Assembly: GCA_023667095.1 (NCBI GenBank)
Contig: JAMPAT010000013.1
Location: 1 to 59,771 of the forward strand
From: Bacteroidales bacterium
GTDB taxonomy: Bacteria; Bacteroidota; Bacteroidia; Bacteroidales; UBA932
DNA: 59,771 nt
Direction: 5' to 3'
Shown: piece after piece, positions 1 through 10,097 of the stretch
How positions within the stretch are numbered: position 1 is the first letter of the stretch
Layout of the letters: the number at the start of each line of letters is the position of its first letter
Notes under the pieces: model-generated
Databases searched by the model: none
What the model was told of the DNA's origin: nothing
The model's input: the letters and a program-made list of their open reading frames with translations, nothing else
Program-made: the position numbers and the translations under genes

Positions 1-38
1 TAGAATAAAATGTAGCTCCTTGTCCCGTCTTCCGGAAA

Positions 39-299
39 AGCGGTGCAGGTTGGTCATCATTACCGCCAACCTGCACCGCTGACCTGCATTATACGCTCTG
101 GGAGGCCGGTAGCCGTTCCAGGTTGGTCCTTATCACTGCCAACCTGCGCCGCTGACCTGCATTATACGCGCTGAGAGACCGGTAGCCGTCCCAGGTTGGT
201 CCTCATTGCCGCCAACCTGCACCTCCGACCTGCATTATACGCTCTGGGAGACCGGTAGCCGTTCCAGGTTGGTGAACTAATACACCAACCTGGCCATGG
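39..299. repeat. 73-bp tandem repeat, three units plus a partial, each with a hairpin
   Basis: The word GACCTGCATTATACGC starts at 81, 154 and 227, an exact 73-nt period; a partial unit begins near 46. Every unit contains an inverted repeat built on CAGGTTGG/CCAACCTG. The strongest arms are 39-53 with 66-80 (15 bp perfect) and 264-274 with 283-293 (11 bp perfect, 8-nt loop); weaker 8-bp arms lie at 119-126/139-146 and 192-199/212-219. 73 is not a multiple of three, so this is not a repeated coding segment. Function is unknown; a REP-like or recombination-associated repeat is the simplest reading. Confidence 0.85.
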
Positions 300-328
300 A
301 TACCGCCATTTCAGATGCCTGTATCCAT

Positions 329-378
329 GTTCAGCGTTCCAGAAAGGTCGGCTGATGTGCCAGTCTGGAACGCTGAAC
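329..378. repeat. 15-bp perfect inverted repeat, 20-nt loop
   Basis: Arms 329-343 (GTTCAGCGTTCCAGA) and 364-378 (its exact reverse complement). The inner half CAGTCTGGAACG (361-372) recurs at 55938-55949, where it also forms one arm of an inverted repeat. It lies between the 73-bp repeats and the RHS fragment and does not look like a terminator, since no T-run follows on either strand. Confidence 0.75.
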
Positions 379-400
379 CTTATTTCATGACAACGGCTAA

Positions 401-493
401 AACGGCAAGGAGTCCCAAAAGTTCATCGGCCTGCCCCTTCTCGACTACGGTGCAAGATTCTACAACCCGCTCCTTGCCCGCTGGACAACAATG
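401..493 (+). pseudogene. RHS repeat-associated core fragment
   Basis: Frame starting at 401 reads NGKE...GLPLLDYGARFYNP...ARWTTM over 31 residues without a stop. This is the hallmark of the C-terminal end of the Bacteroidota RHS/YD-repeat core (consensus YNGKE, DYGARxYdP, RWxxxDPLAEK). The codon before NGKE is TAA where the family has Tyr, and after ATG (491-493) the usual DPLAEKY continuation is absent, so it is a relic with both sides lost. RHS proteins are large secreted or surface polymorphic-toxin carriers; here only the core signature is left. Identification is by motif reading. Confidence 0.7.
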
Positions 494-533
494 TGTCTGG
501 CGTCTCTCAATGGACATGGGGATTTTTTACCAG

Positions 534-586
534 TGAGTAAGCACACAAAAGTGCCATGGAGCGCGTAGAATGATGATTCGTGTGCC
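534..586 (-). repeat. Palindromic element, copy A
   Basis: About 53 bp running from AGTAAGCACACAAAAG to TTCGTGTGCC, with terminal arms GCACACAAA/TTCGTGTGC (one mismatch). Its reverse complement carries CATTCTACGCGCT at 572-560. A second copy lies in the opposite orientation at 55451-55505. It lies directly after the RHS fragment. It is non-coding and looks like a small non-autonomous hairpin element. Confidence 0.65.
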
Positions 587-643
587 GGATGGTGCTAAAA
601 ATGTCCTGCTTTGGCACAGTGTGGAAATGTAAGTGGTAGCATA

Positions 644-757
644 TCAAAGAATTATGTTTACAGCTTGTGCGCGCTCAATTTCAACTTGTCCGGGCTTTTC
701 CGGTAGTTCGATCTTGATTTCAGCATAGCCTCCACCAGGCACAGAAATTTTGTACAT
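644..757 (-). other. 37-codon open frame, unrecognised
   Basis: ATG at 757 to TGA at 646-644 gives a 37-residue frame beginning MYKISVPGGGYAEIKIELPE and rich in Glu/Lys/Ile. Composition is protein-like, but there is no ribosome-binding site worth the name and the neighbourhood is full of gene relics. It may be a genuine small protein or the tail of a lost gene. No family recognised. Confidence 0.3.
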
Positions 758-866
758 TGGGAATCGATATATTTTGTAAATTGTTGAATATAATTATAAA
801 ATTTATAAGCTTCCGATGTGCGCAAAAAATATATTTGGAACCATGGACTTTATAATCCGTTGAAAG

Positions 867-1022
867 CTAATTGTCTGTAAAATGATACTGTTCTAGCCCT
901 TTGGGACCGATCATCTTCGATGTCCGGAGATATGCAATCCGTTTGTTATGTATCACGCGGATGTAAACCGGGTAAAAACCGTCTTTGCGCTGCTTCTGCA
1001 CGCATATGGTCATTGTTGTCAT
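867..1022 (-). pseudogene. N-terminal stub of an arm-type tyrosine recombinase
   Basis: From ATG at 1022 (GGAG touches the start; an alternative ATG lies 9 nt inside) the frame reads MTTMTICVQKQRKDGFYPVY and continues through an IAYLRTSK segment before a TAG at 869-867, about 51 residues in all. The pattern (K-rich strand, DGxYPVYIR, then a second strand) matches the N-terminal arm DNA-binding domain of Bacteroidota integrases carried on conjugative transposons and phages. The core-binding and catalytic domains are absent, and AT-rich non-coding DNA follows. It is a truncated relic of a mobile element. The open frame extends upstream to 1097 but that part lies in the CTCTAAAC repeats. Confidence 0.55.
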
Positions 1023-1034
1023 CTCCTGAAAAAA

Positions 1035-1075
1035 CTCTAAACTTGCTCTAAACGGGCATTCTCTAAACTCTAAAC
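1035..1075. repeat. CTCTAAAC direct repeats
   Basis: CTCTAAAC occurs at 1035-1042, 1046-1053, 1061-1068 and 1068-1075, that is GTTTAGAG on the integrase strand, immediately upstream of the integrase stub start. Iterated 8-mers next to an integrase gene could be arm-type binding sites or a leftover attachment region; this is inference from position only. Confidence 0.6.
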
Positions 1076-1136
1076 TATTTCTAAATCTGACGCACATTCT
1101 GCGGACAAATCCCGTCAGACCTGACGCAATAAAAAA

Positions 1137-1171
1137 GGCGGTAAAGCCTTTTTTGTCAGAGCTTTACCGCC
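1137..1171 (-). terminator. Rho-independent terminator of ppdK
   Basis: Inverted repeat GGCGGTAAAGC (1137-1147) with GCTTTACCGCC (1161-1171), 11 bp perfect. On the minus strand the stem is followed by TTTTTT (1136-1131). It lies 25 nt past the ppdK stop codon. Confidence 0.9.
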
Positions 1172-1195
1172 AATGTGCCGATATGAAGTATCTTG

Positions 1196-3919
1196 CTACT
1201 CATTTTTCAGACGGGCCTGCGCCGCAGCAAGACGTGCGATAGGCACCCTGAAAGGAGAGCATGACACATAGTTGAGTCCAATCTTGTAGCAGAACTCCAC
1301 AGATGCAGGGTCACCGCCGTGCTCACCGCAGATACCGCATTTCAGGTTCTCCTTGACAGAACGTCCGTCTTTCACAGCATGGTCAACAAGCCTTCCTACA
1401 GACTTGGTGTCGAGGGTCTTGAATGGATCTGCATCCAGAATCTTGTTGCCGAGGTAGTCGCCCATGAAAGTTCCCACATCGTCACGTGAGAATCCGAAAG
1501 TCATCTGGGTAAGGTCATTTGTACCGAATGAGAAGAACTCTGCAGTCCTTGCCATCCTGTCAGCAGTAAGGGCAGCACGTGGAATCTCTATCATGGTGCC
1601 GAACTTGTAGTCAATATGCTGGTTTTCGATAGCCTCGACCTCTGCACGTACTTTTTCGCAGATAGCTTTCTGGAAGCGAAGCTCCCTTTCTGAGATTGTA
1701 ACAGGAATCATGATTTCCGGCATCGGGTTGAGGCCTTCTTTCATGAGTTCTGCAGTTGCAGTGAAGATTGCCCTGAACTGTGTCTCTGAAATCATAGGGT
1801 ATGTGATGTGGAGACGTACTCCACGGTGTCCCATCATAGGGTTTACCTCATGGAGTGATTCACCCCTCTTCTCGATTTCACCTTCGGTGATGCCAAGCTC
1901 TGTTGCCAGTTCCTCCCTCTTGTCATGTGACTGAGGCACGAACTCATGGAGAGGCGGGTCGAGGAGACGGAATGTTACAGGCTTGCCGTCCATGACTTTC
2001 ATTGTGCCCTTGACAGCTGCCTTGATGTATGGTTCAAGTTCAGCAAGTGCAGCCTTGCGCTCTTCGTCTGTCTTCGAGAGGATCATCTTGCGGAGCTTTG
2101 CGAGAGGAGTCTCGGAGTTCTTTCCGTAGAACATGTGCTCGATACGGAACAGTCCGATACCCTCTGCACCGAAGCTGATTGCACGTGCTGCATCCTCAGG
2201 AGTATCTGCATTTGTCCTTACCCCGAGAGTGCGGAACTTGTCAACTATATCCATGAACTTCACGAAGCGTGGATTGTCGGAAGCATCCATTGTCTCGATT
2301 GCAGTGTTGTAGACAAGGCCCTTCGCTCCGTTGAGGCTGACCATGTCGCCTTCCTTGATCTCTACACCGCTTGTCTTGAACTTTGCAGTCTTTTTCTCAA
2401 GGTTGATTGTCATTGCCTCGCATCCTACGATGCAGCATTTTCCCCATCCGCGTGCAACAAGTGCTGCGTGTGAGGTCATGCCTCCCCTCTGGGTGAGGAT
2501 ACCTGCGGCTGCGCGCATTCCCTCAACGTCCTCAGGTGAAGTCTCTTCCCTTACGAGGATTGTCTTTATTCCCTTTGCATTGGCCTCCATTGCTGCCTCT
2601 GAAGTGAAGACAACCTGTCCTACAGCTCCGCCAGGTGATGCCGGTAGACCGTTTGCCACTACTGTAGCCTTCTTTTCCGATGCCGGGTCAAGGATAGGGT
2701 GGAGAATCTCGTCAAGCTGTGCCGGTGAGACACGCATTACTGCAGTCTTCTCGTCAATCATCTTTTCCTCAAGCATGTCCATTGCCATGTTGAGGGCTGC
2801 GATACCTGTCCTCTTTCCTATACGGCACTGGAGCATCCACAGTTTACCGTCCTGGATAGTGAACTCTATATCCTGCATGTCGCGGAAGTGCTCTTCAAGG
2901 TGGAGACGGATTCCGTCAAGCTCTGCATAGACTTCAGGCATTGCTGTCTCAAGTGATTCAAGATGCTGGTTGTGAGGGTTCTTTGTCGCCTCATTCAGAG
3001 GATTTGGAGTACGGATACCTGCTACGACATCCTCTCCCTGTGCATTGATAAGCCATTCTCCGTAGAACTTGTTGTCTCCGTTGGCAGGGTTACGTGAGAA
3101 TGCCACGCCTGTTGCAGAGGTGCTTCCCATGTTTCCGAATACCATTGACTGCACGTTGACGGCTGTTCCCCAGTCATCAGGAATGCCCTCGATCTTTCTG
3201 TATGCAATTGCCCTTTTTCCGTTCCATGACTTGAACACTCCGCCGATTGAGCCCCAGAGCTGTGCCTCCGCTGAATCAGGGAATTCAACACCAAGGACTT
3301 CCTTTACCCTTGCCTTGAACTTGACGCAGAGCTCCTTAAGCTCATCTGCAGTGATGTCTGTGTCTGAAGAATAGCCTTTCTCGTTCTTCAGCTCTTCCAT
3401 CATCCTGTCAAGCTGCTGGCGGATTCCCTGTCCGTCAGCAGGCTCGATGCCCTCTGCCTTCTCCATCACGACGTCTGAGTACATCATGATGAGACGGCGG
3501 TATGCGTCATAGACGAAACGCGGATTATCTGTCTTTGCAATCATGCCAGGGATAGTCTCAGAGCAGAGACCGATGTTGAGGATTGTGTCCATCATTCCCG
3601 GCATGGAGCTTCTCGCACCGGAACGGCAGCTGACCAGAAGAGGGTTCTCCTTGTCGCCGAACTTCATTCCCATGATTTCCTCGGTCTTCCTGAGTGCTTC
3701 GGCAACTTCAGCCTTGAGTGCCTCATTATAGCCGCCGCCAAGCTCATAGTATTCAGTACAGCATTCTGTAGTGATTGTGAAACCTGCAGGAACAGGGATG
3801 TTCAGCTTGCACATTTCGGCCAGGTTGGCACCTTTGCCTCCGAGAAGCTCCCTCATGGTTCCGTCGCCTTCAGCCGTCTTACCGCCGAAGCAGTAGACCC
3901 TTTTTTTGTTATCTCCCAT
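1196..3919 (-). CDS. ppdK: Pyruvate, phosphate dikinase
   Basis: Interconverts pyruvate + ATP + Pi with PEP + AMP + PPi in the cytosol, serving as a reversible, PPi-linked glycolytic/gluconeogenic step. The 907 residues are close to the usual family length (about 875-910). Visible in order: N-terminal ATP-grasp with GGKGANLAEM (about 27-36) and PAGFTITTECC; a swivelling phosphohistidine domain with GGMTSHAALVARGWGKC, the phosphorylated His being residue 484; the PEP-binding TIM barrel with LLDPPLHEFVP, GTNDLTQMTFGFSRDD and the catalytic-cysteine region CGICGEHGGDP near the C-terminus. Start chosen at MGDNKKRVYCFGG, 3919; upstream is AT-rich with no clear SD. It is monocistronic, with a strong terminator downstream, and phoH ends 84 nt upstream of its start. 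Eno lies nearby, so two PEP-handling enzymes are neighbours. Confidence 0.98.
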   Translation of the reverse strand: MGDNKKRVYCFGGKTAEGDGTMRELLGGKGANLAEMCKLNIPVPAGFTITTECCTEYYELGGGYNEALKAEVAEALRKTEEIMGMKFGDKENPLLVSCRSGARSSMPGMMDTILNIGLCSETIPGMIAKTDNPRFVYDAYRRLIMMYSDVVMEKAEGIEPADGQGIRQQLDRMMEELKNEKGYSSDTDITADELKELCVKFKARVKEVLGVEFPDSAEAQLWGSIGGVFKSWNGKRAIAYRKIEGIPDDWGTAVNVQSMVFGNMGSTSATGVAFSRNPANGDNKFYGEWLINAQGEDVVAGIRTPNPLNEATKNPHNQHLESLETAMPEVYAELDGIRLHLEEHFRDMQDIEFTIQDGKLWMLQCRIGKRTGIAALNMAMDMLEEKMIDEKTAVMRVSPAQLDEILHPILDPASEKKATVVANGLPASPGGAVGQVVFTSEAAMEANAKGIKTILVREETSPEDVEGMRAAAGILTQRGGMTSHAALVARGWGKCCIVGCEAMTINLEKKTAKFKTSGVEIKEGDMVSLNGAKGLVYNTAIETMDASDNPRFVKFMDIVDKFRTLGVRTNADTPEDAARAISFGAEGIGLFRIEHMFYGKNSETPLAKLRKMILSKTDEERKAALAELEPYIKAAVKGTMKVMDGKPVTFRLLDPPLHEFVPQSHDKREELATELGITEGEIEKRGESLHEVNPMMGHRGVRLHITYPMISETQFRAIFTATAELMKEGLNPMPEIMIPVTISERELRFQKAICEKVRAEVEAIENQHIDYKFGTMIEIPRAALTADRMARTAEFFSFGTNDLTQMTFGFSRDDVGTFMGDYLGNKILDADPFKTLDTKSVGRLVDHAVKDGRSVKENLKCGICGEHGGDPASVEFCYKIGLNYVSCSPFRVPIARLAAAQARLKNE

Positions 3920-4003
3920 GTTTTATAATATAAATGTTTAAGAATATCTGATTTTTAGGCTATCCGGCGCGAAATTAATAAATTCTCTCCATAAATGAAA
4001 AAA

Positions 4004-5386
4004 TTATAACAGTTTGCTCGCTATTTCAGACAGTTCGCTTCTTTCACCCTTGTGCAGGTTGATATGTGAGAACAGTTTCTGGCCCGCCATTTTCTCTCCG
4101 AGATGCGTCAGCCCGTTGGAATAGATGTCCAGGTATGGCTGGTCAATCTGGAACAGGTCACCTGTAAAGACTATTTTTGTACCTTCCCCTGCACGTGTGA
4201 TTATGGTCTTGATTTCGTGCGGCGTGAGATTCTGGGCTTCATCAACTATGAAATACACATTCCCGAGGCTCCTGCCCCTTATGTAGGCGAGTGGAGAGAC
4301 AAGGAGCTTTTCCTCATGCAGCATTGCATCAATCTTTGTCGCCTGCTTGCTCCCTGGCTTGAACATCCCCTTGATTACATTGAGGTTGTCCATGAGCGGC
4401 TGTACAAAGGGACTCATCTTGGCCTTTTCGTCGCCGGGCAGGAAACCGATCTCCTGGTTCCCGAGTATGACGGTCGGCCTTGAAAGTATAATCTGGTCAT
4501 AGTCACCTGCCTGCTCCAGTGCTGATGCCAGCGCAATGAGCGTCTTGCCTGTTCCTGCGCCTCCTGTTATCGAGACAAGCCTTATATCCTTGTTGAGACA
4601 TGATTCCATGGCAAACTTCTGCTCGTTGTTGCGTGGTGCAATCCCGTATGCGTACTGTTTCTTTACAAGGACAATGCGCCCTGTCCCGCTGTCATATCTG
4701 GCACAGCTTGAATATGAGTTCCCCTCATTTCCCCACTTGAATATGAACAGTTGGTTGGCCATAGGCTCTTTCTCTGTCACATCCTGATAGGGAATCCAGC
4801 CATGTCCGTATGCGAGTTCCTGGTTCTTTTCAGCTGAAAGGTCGTGCTTTATGATTATCTCATTGCGTGTGAACTCTACCTTTGATTCGTCAATCTTGTC
4901 AGTCAGGTAGTCCTGTGCCTCCATCCCGACAGCCTTGGCCTTCATCCTGAGGTTGACATCCTTTGTGACCAGTGCCACGAATCTTCCCGGGTTGCTGTCA
5001 CGTATCCACATTGCTGTCGACAGTATCCTGTGATCCTGTATGTCGTCCATGAAGGATGCCTGCAGCTGAGGAGGAAACGGATGGTTAAGCTCCACCTTGA
5101 TATTTCCCTTCCCCTTGCCTATCGGTACTCCGCTCTTTCCGAACATCCTGTTGTCAGTCAGCCTGTCCAGCTCCCTCATGAAGCTGCGGGCATTGAAGCT
5201 CAGCGCATCATTGCCTTTCTTGAACTTGTCCAGTTCCTCTATTACGGCAGACGGGATTACAATGTCATTTTCCTGGAACTGCCTGATACATTTGTAGTCG
5301 TGGAGTATGATATTTGTGTCAAGGACAAATATCTTGGGTCTCCTGGACCCTGTTCCCTTGGACGGGACATTTGCATACTTTGTCAT
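4004..5386 (-). CDS. phoH: PIN-PhoH family ATPase/RNase
   Basis: 460-residue fusion of an N-terminal PIN endoribonuclease domain and a C-terminal PhoH P-loop ATPase. The PIN part begins KIFVLDTNIILHDY with the first catalytic Asp, followed by IPSAVIEELDKFK and a later LVTKDVNLR segment. The PhoH part has Walker A GGAGTGKT, then FIVDEAQNLTPHE (Walker B) and VFTGDLFQID. Related PhoH2 proteins couple ATP hydrolysis to RNA unwinding and cleavage; the exact substrate here is unknown. The frame is open back to 5554, but the start at 5386 (MTKYANVPSKGTGSRRPK) places the PIN domain about 18 residues from the N-terminus, as in relatives, and the upstream 56 codons look non-coding. It is divergent from eno. 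Confidence 0.93.
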   Translation of the reverse strand: MTKYANVPSKGTGSRRPKIFVLDTNIILHDYKCIRQFQENDIVIPSAVIEELDKFKKGNDALSFNARSFMRELDRLTDNRMFGKSGVPIGKGKGNIKVELNHPFPPQLQASFMDDIQDHRILSTAMWIRDSNPGRFVALVTKDVNLRMKAKAVGMEAQDYLTDKIDESKVEFTRNEIIIKHDLSAEKNQELAYGHGWIPYQDVTEKEPMANQLFIFKWGNEGNSYSSCARYDSGTGRIVLVKKQYAYGIAPRNNEQKFAMESCLNKDIRLVSITGGAGTGKTLIALASALEQAGDYDQIILSRPTVILGNQEIGFLPGDEKAKMSPFVQPLMDNLNVIKGMFKPGSKQATKIDAMLHEEKLLVSPLAYIRGRSLGNVYFIVDEAQNLTPHEIKTIITRAGEGTKIVFTGDLFQIDQPYLDIYSNGLTHLGEKMAGQKLFSHINLHKGERSELSEIASKLL

Positions 5387-7121
<1,735 letters not shown>

Positions 7122-7231
7122 CACATTGCTGTTGCCGGGGTCCGCTGCTTCCGGTGTCTCCTTGGCATTGCAGCAGTGCTGCTCAGTTTTATCAAGAGTA
7201 TGATGTAAAAGGCTGGCCACTGTTTTGCCTT

Positions 7232-8434
7232 TCAGTCCTCGCCTTCTGATGTCTGGCTGTTGATAAGGGATTCGAGGATACCGGATATACCGGACTTCGG
7301 ATCCTTTTTCAGTTCAATCCCATTGGCACCTGGCATCGGATGTCCCAAAGGATAATAGGCCACGTCCTGCAGGAGCAGCTGTGAATCAACATAGTCATAG
7401 TCGTTGTCGCTTATCTGGATTATCACTCCTGGCACCTCACCGAAAAGTATGCGCAGGGGATCCTTCTCCCTGTATGCCATGCAGATGCCGCTGATATCCA
7501 TTGACATGCCGCCTCCATTGCGGAACCTGTCTGCAGCATACATCATTCCTCCCCGTCCTACAGAGATTCCGGACATCACGATGCCATCTTCAACAAATTC
7601 CCTTACGACTTCATAGCAGTCAATGAAATAGTCAGGGTCAAGAACCTCAGATGGAGAGCCTCCTTCCTGTCCCATTGATTTAGATAGCGCAGAGCCGCCG
7701 AGCCTGAACTGGCAGGTGTCGAACGGGATATATATCAGCCAGCTTCCCTTGTCCTGAAGCATTGAATTGCTGCATTTGGCATTGCCTGACATATACGGAT
7801 GCCGGCTTACGAACGGTGACTCGCAGAAAAGCTCTTCATCTCCAGGAATTTCTTCTGCCCCTGCATCCTCACTTTCTGATGTGCTTACATTTTCAACAGA
7901 AAATATGGTCTCGCATCTCTCCATCTGCTCCTCGAATGTGAATTCCTTTAGCCCGACACCGAGGTCATACAGATATTCCCCGGCTGCGGTGGCGGAATAG
8001 AAGAATGCAGCCATGTTCCCTACCGGGGCTGTATCCCATTTCCAGCAGGCCTTCATCATTATGTCACCAAGCCTGAAGTTTCCTTCTTTCCACAGTGACC
8101 CGATTAGCGCCGTGGCTATCCCGAGTCTGGCAGATGCCATTGGGTAATATATATTGGCTGATGTGTCCTGTTCCGTATCTGCCATTGTTATCCTTGAAAG
8201 ACAGTATTCAGGAGACAGGCTGCTGCCGTTGAATGATGCCGGAGGAAGGTCAATCGTCTCGTCGGCTATGGCGGAATATGCTCCTGGCATAGGCCTTTCC
8301 GATATGCCTTTCATGCATTCCAGCAGAATGCCTCCCGGAGTGTGGTCCTGTTCCGCGCCGTCGATTATATACCGTGAATAGAGAGCCGAGAAATTTTCTT
8401 TCATCCCAAACCTGTTAGAAACTTTGTATTGCAT
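7232..8434 (-). CDS. Divergent PurL-like (FGAM synthase C-half) protein
   Basis: 400 residues, not a complete enzyme of any family. Read by eye, residues about 110-170 (PMASARLGIATALIGSLWK, then MMKACWKWDT and LYDLGVGL) parallel the PurL segment DPaaGSRLAIAEALTNiVWA...SLSANWMWP...DLGIN, and about 230-375 (SWLIYIPF, FRLGGSALSKSMGQ, GGGMSMDI, ILFGEVPGVIIQISDND) parallel its second AIRS-C domain (LLLIDLG, LGATALAQVY, FNEELGAVIQV). The phosphate/ATP loop GKDSxSM and the HDRSDGG motif of PurL are not visible; VSGISVGRGGMMYA sits at the latter place. No glutaminase domain. So it may be a pseudoenzyme or regulator derived from PurL; catalysis is doubtful. Start 8434 or 8404 (MKENFSALY). Divergent from folC. 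Confidence 0.6.
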   Translation of the reverse strand: MQYKVSNRFGMKENFSALYSRYIIDGAEQDHTPGGILLECMKGISERPMPGAYSAIADETIDLPPASFNGSSLSPEYCLSRITMADTEQDTSANIYYPMASARLGIATALIGSLWKEGNFRLGDIMMKACWKWDTAPVGNMAAFFYSATAAGEYLYDLGVGLKEFTFEEQMERCETIFSVENVSTSESEDAGAEEIPGDEELFCESPFVSRHPYMSGNAKCSNSMLQDKGSWLIYIPFDTCQFRLGGSALSKSMGQEGGSPSEVLDPDYFIDCYEVVREFVEDGIVMSGISVGRGGMMYAADRFRNGGGMSMDISGICMAYREKDPLRILFGEVPGVIIQISDNDYDYVDSQLLLQDVAYYPLGHPMPGANGIELKKDPKSGISGILESLINSQTSEGED

Positions 8435-8479
8435 AAAACAGTGTAAAGATAATCAAAATGTTTTTCCGGAGAAAAAATA

Positions 8480-8487
8480 TATCTTTG
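8480..8487 (+). promoter_or_regulatory. -7 box of folC promoter
   Basis: TATCTTTG matches the Bacteroidota TAnnTTTG consensus, with transcription expected to start about 7 nt later and a leader of some 80 nt before the folC ATG. No convincing -33 TTTG. Confidence 0.5.
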
Positions 8488-8572
8488 TGTCCTGTTAAAT
8501 ATATAATGTACCGGTTCATCAAAATCCTCTCCTTGTTTCGGGGAACTGTGGCGGTGAATATGATTATAGGGA

Positions 8573-10090
8573 ATGGAAAAATTTAGTGAAGAAGCATATC
8601 GGGCTATGGTTGAGGCCCTTTTCATGCGTTTCCCGTCTTTCCAGAAAGCGGGGGCTTCGGCATATAAGCCAGGAATTGGAAATATGGTGTTCTTTGATCA
8701 GATGCTTGGCCATCCGCACAGGAAATATCCATCTGTGCATGTCGCCGGTACGAACGGGAAAGGCTCCGTTTCCAATATGCTTGCTTCTGTACTTGCAGGA
8801 AGCGGTCTGAAGGTCGGTCTTTATACCTCTCCGCATATCCTTGATTTCAGGGAGAGGATAAGGATTGCTGACGGACGTCAGGCAGCTGCGGGGCAATGGC
8901 ATTTAGCGGCAGCGGGGGAAATGCCTTCTGCAGGAATAACGTTGAAATATATAGGGAAGGAAGAGGTCTGGGATTTTGTGCAGAAATGGGGCGAAACATT
9001 CGACCATCTGGACCTTTCGTTCTTTGAGATAACGACATCAATGGCATTTGCGTGGTTCGCATCGGAAGAAGTGGATGTCGCCGTGATAGAGACTGGCCTT
9101 GGAGGACGTCTGGACAGCACAAACATCATTTCTCCGGCCTTGACAGTAATCACGAACATCGGCCTGGACCATTGTGACATGCTTGGGGGGACGTTGCCGG
9201 AAATCGCTTTTGAGAAAGCAGGGATAATCAAGCCTTCTGTCCCGGCAGTGATAGGGGAGAGCTGCACGGAAACGGATCAGGTCTTTGAACGTAAGGTGCT
9301 GTATGCCAATCTTCCTGAAACGGAATTCATGGGTGGCAGGAACAGGATAATGTCTCTGCTGACATTTGCAGACAGGGTGGAGCCTCATCTGTGGGAAAAG
9401 GCTGATGAGATGCTCGGCAGAATGGATCTGCAGGGAATATACCAGAGGGAAAACCTCCGTACTGTGCTTGCTTCGCTTGATGTCCTCTGCAAATCTTCCA
9501 CATTGCGCGGGTGCCGTGGCTGGAATGGATTCAATGACGGCAGCACTGTATATTCAATTGTCCATACTGCTGAAACCATGGATTTCCATGGACGCTGGGA
9601 AAAGCTCCGTGACATTCCATATACGATTGCGGATATAGGGCATAATTCACATGGACTGAAATATAATTTTGAGCAGCTTGGGCAGATGATGTCTGGAGGG
9701 CAGTTCGACCGGCTTACAATTGTCTATGGGGCAATGGCGGACAAGGATGTTGACGTGATAATGCAGATGCTGCCAAAAGGTGCGGAATATATATTTGTCA
9801 CAGCTCCCGGGAAAAGGGCGATGCAGGCAGAAGACATATATGGAGCCTTTGTCAATGCTGGAGGGGATCCTTCAGCTGCACTTGTCTGCGGCTCTGTGCA
9901 GGAGGCTATGGCTGCCATATACGGACCTTGCGCAGTGGATGCTGCCCCTGACAACGGTTCCAGTGTCTGTATGGAGGCTGCAGGCAAAGGGCATGGCTCT
10001 TGCAGTGATTCCGCCCGCCGCCTGGTATATATCGGCGGCAGTACATACGTAGTCTCGGAGGCATCTGCACTGCTCCGGACATTGCAGTAA
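8573..10090 (+). CDS. folC: Folylpolyglutamate synthase / dihydrofolate synthase
   Basis: Cytosolic Mur-ligase-fold enzyme that adds glutamate to dihydropteroate and folates with ATP. P-loop VAGTNGKGSVSNML (about 56-69); GLYTSPHILDFRERIRI; SFFEITTSMAFAWFA; ETGLGGRLDSTN; TNIGLDHCDMLG; and ADIGHNSHGLKYN in place of the usual D-x-AHNPxG linker. At 505 residues it is longer than typical FolC (about 420-440). The excess is in loops: after FRERIRI (an Ala/Gly-rich segment around 103-125), near 300-335, and a Cys/Ser/Gly-rich stretch around 445-480 just before YIGGSTYVVSEA. The 3' end is 7 bp from the next gene, so co-transcription with the macroglobulin-like gene is possible. Confidence 0.95.
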   Translation: MEKFSEEAYRAMVEALFMRFPSFQKAGASAYKPGIGNMVFFDQMLGHPHRKYPSVHVAGTNGKGSVSNMLASVLAGSGLKVGLYTSPHILDFRERIRIADGRQAAAGQWHLAAAGEMPSAGITLKYIGKEEVWDFVQKWGETFDHLDLSFFEITTSMAFAWFASEEVDVAVIETGLGGRLDSTNIISPALTVITNIGLDHCDMLGGTLPEIAFEKAGIIKPSVPAVIGESCTETDQVFERKVLYANLPETEFMGGRNRIMSLLTFADRVEPHLWEKADEMLGRMDLQGIYQRENLRTVLASLDVLCKSSTLRGCRGWNGFNDGSTVYSIVHTAETMDFHGRWEKLRDIPYTIADIGHNSHGLKYNFEQLGQMMSGGQFDRLTIVYGAMADKDVDVIMQMLPKGAEYIFVTAPGKRAMQAEDIYGAFVNAGGDPSAALVCGSVQEAMAAIYGPCAVDAAPDNGSSVCMEAAGKGHGSCSDSARRLVYIGGSTYVVSEASALLRTLQ

Positions 10091-10097
10091 CATATAA

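Noticed and set aside
39..299. CRISPR array at the left edge
   Set aside because: The repeats are almost contiguous 73-bp units with no unique spacers and no cas genes nearby.
39..299. Integron attC sites
   Set aside because: The arms have no GTTRRRY/RYYYAAC pairs in the right arrangement, and no integron integrase is present.
1946..2473. Plus-strand frame of 175 codons inside ppdK
   Set aside because: Antisense shadow of a confidently assigned gene with no domain and no start context.
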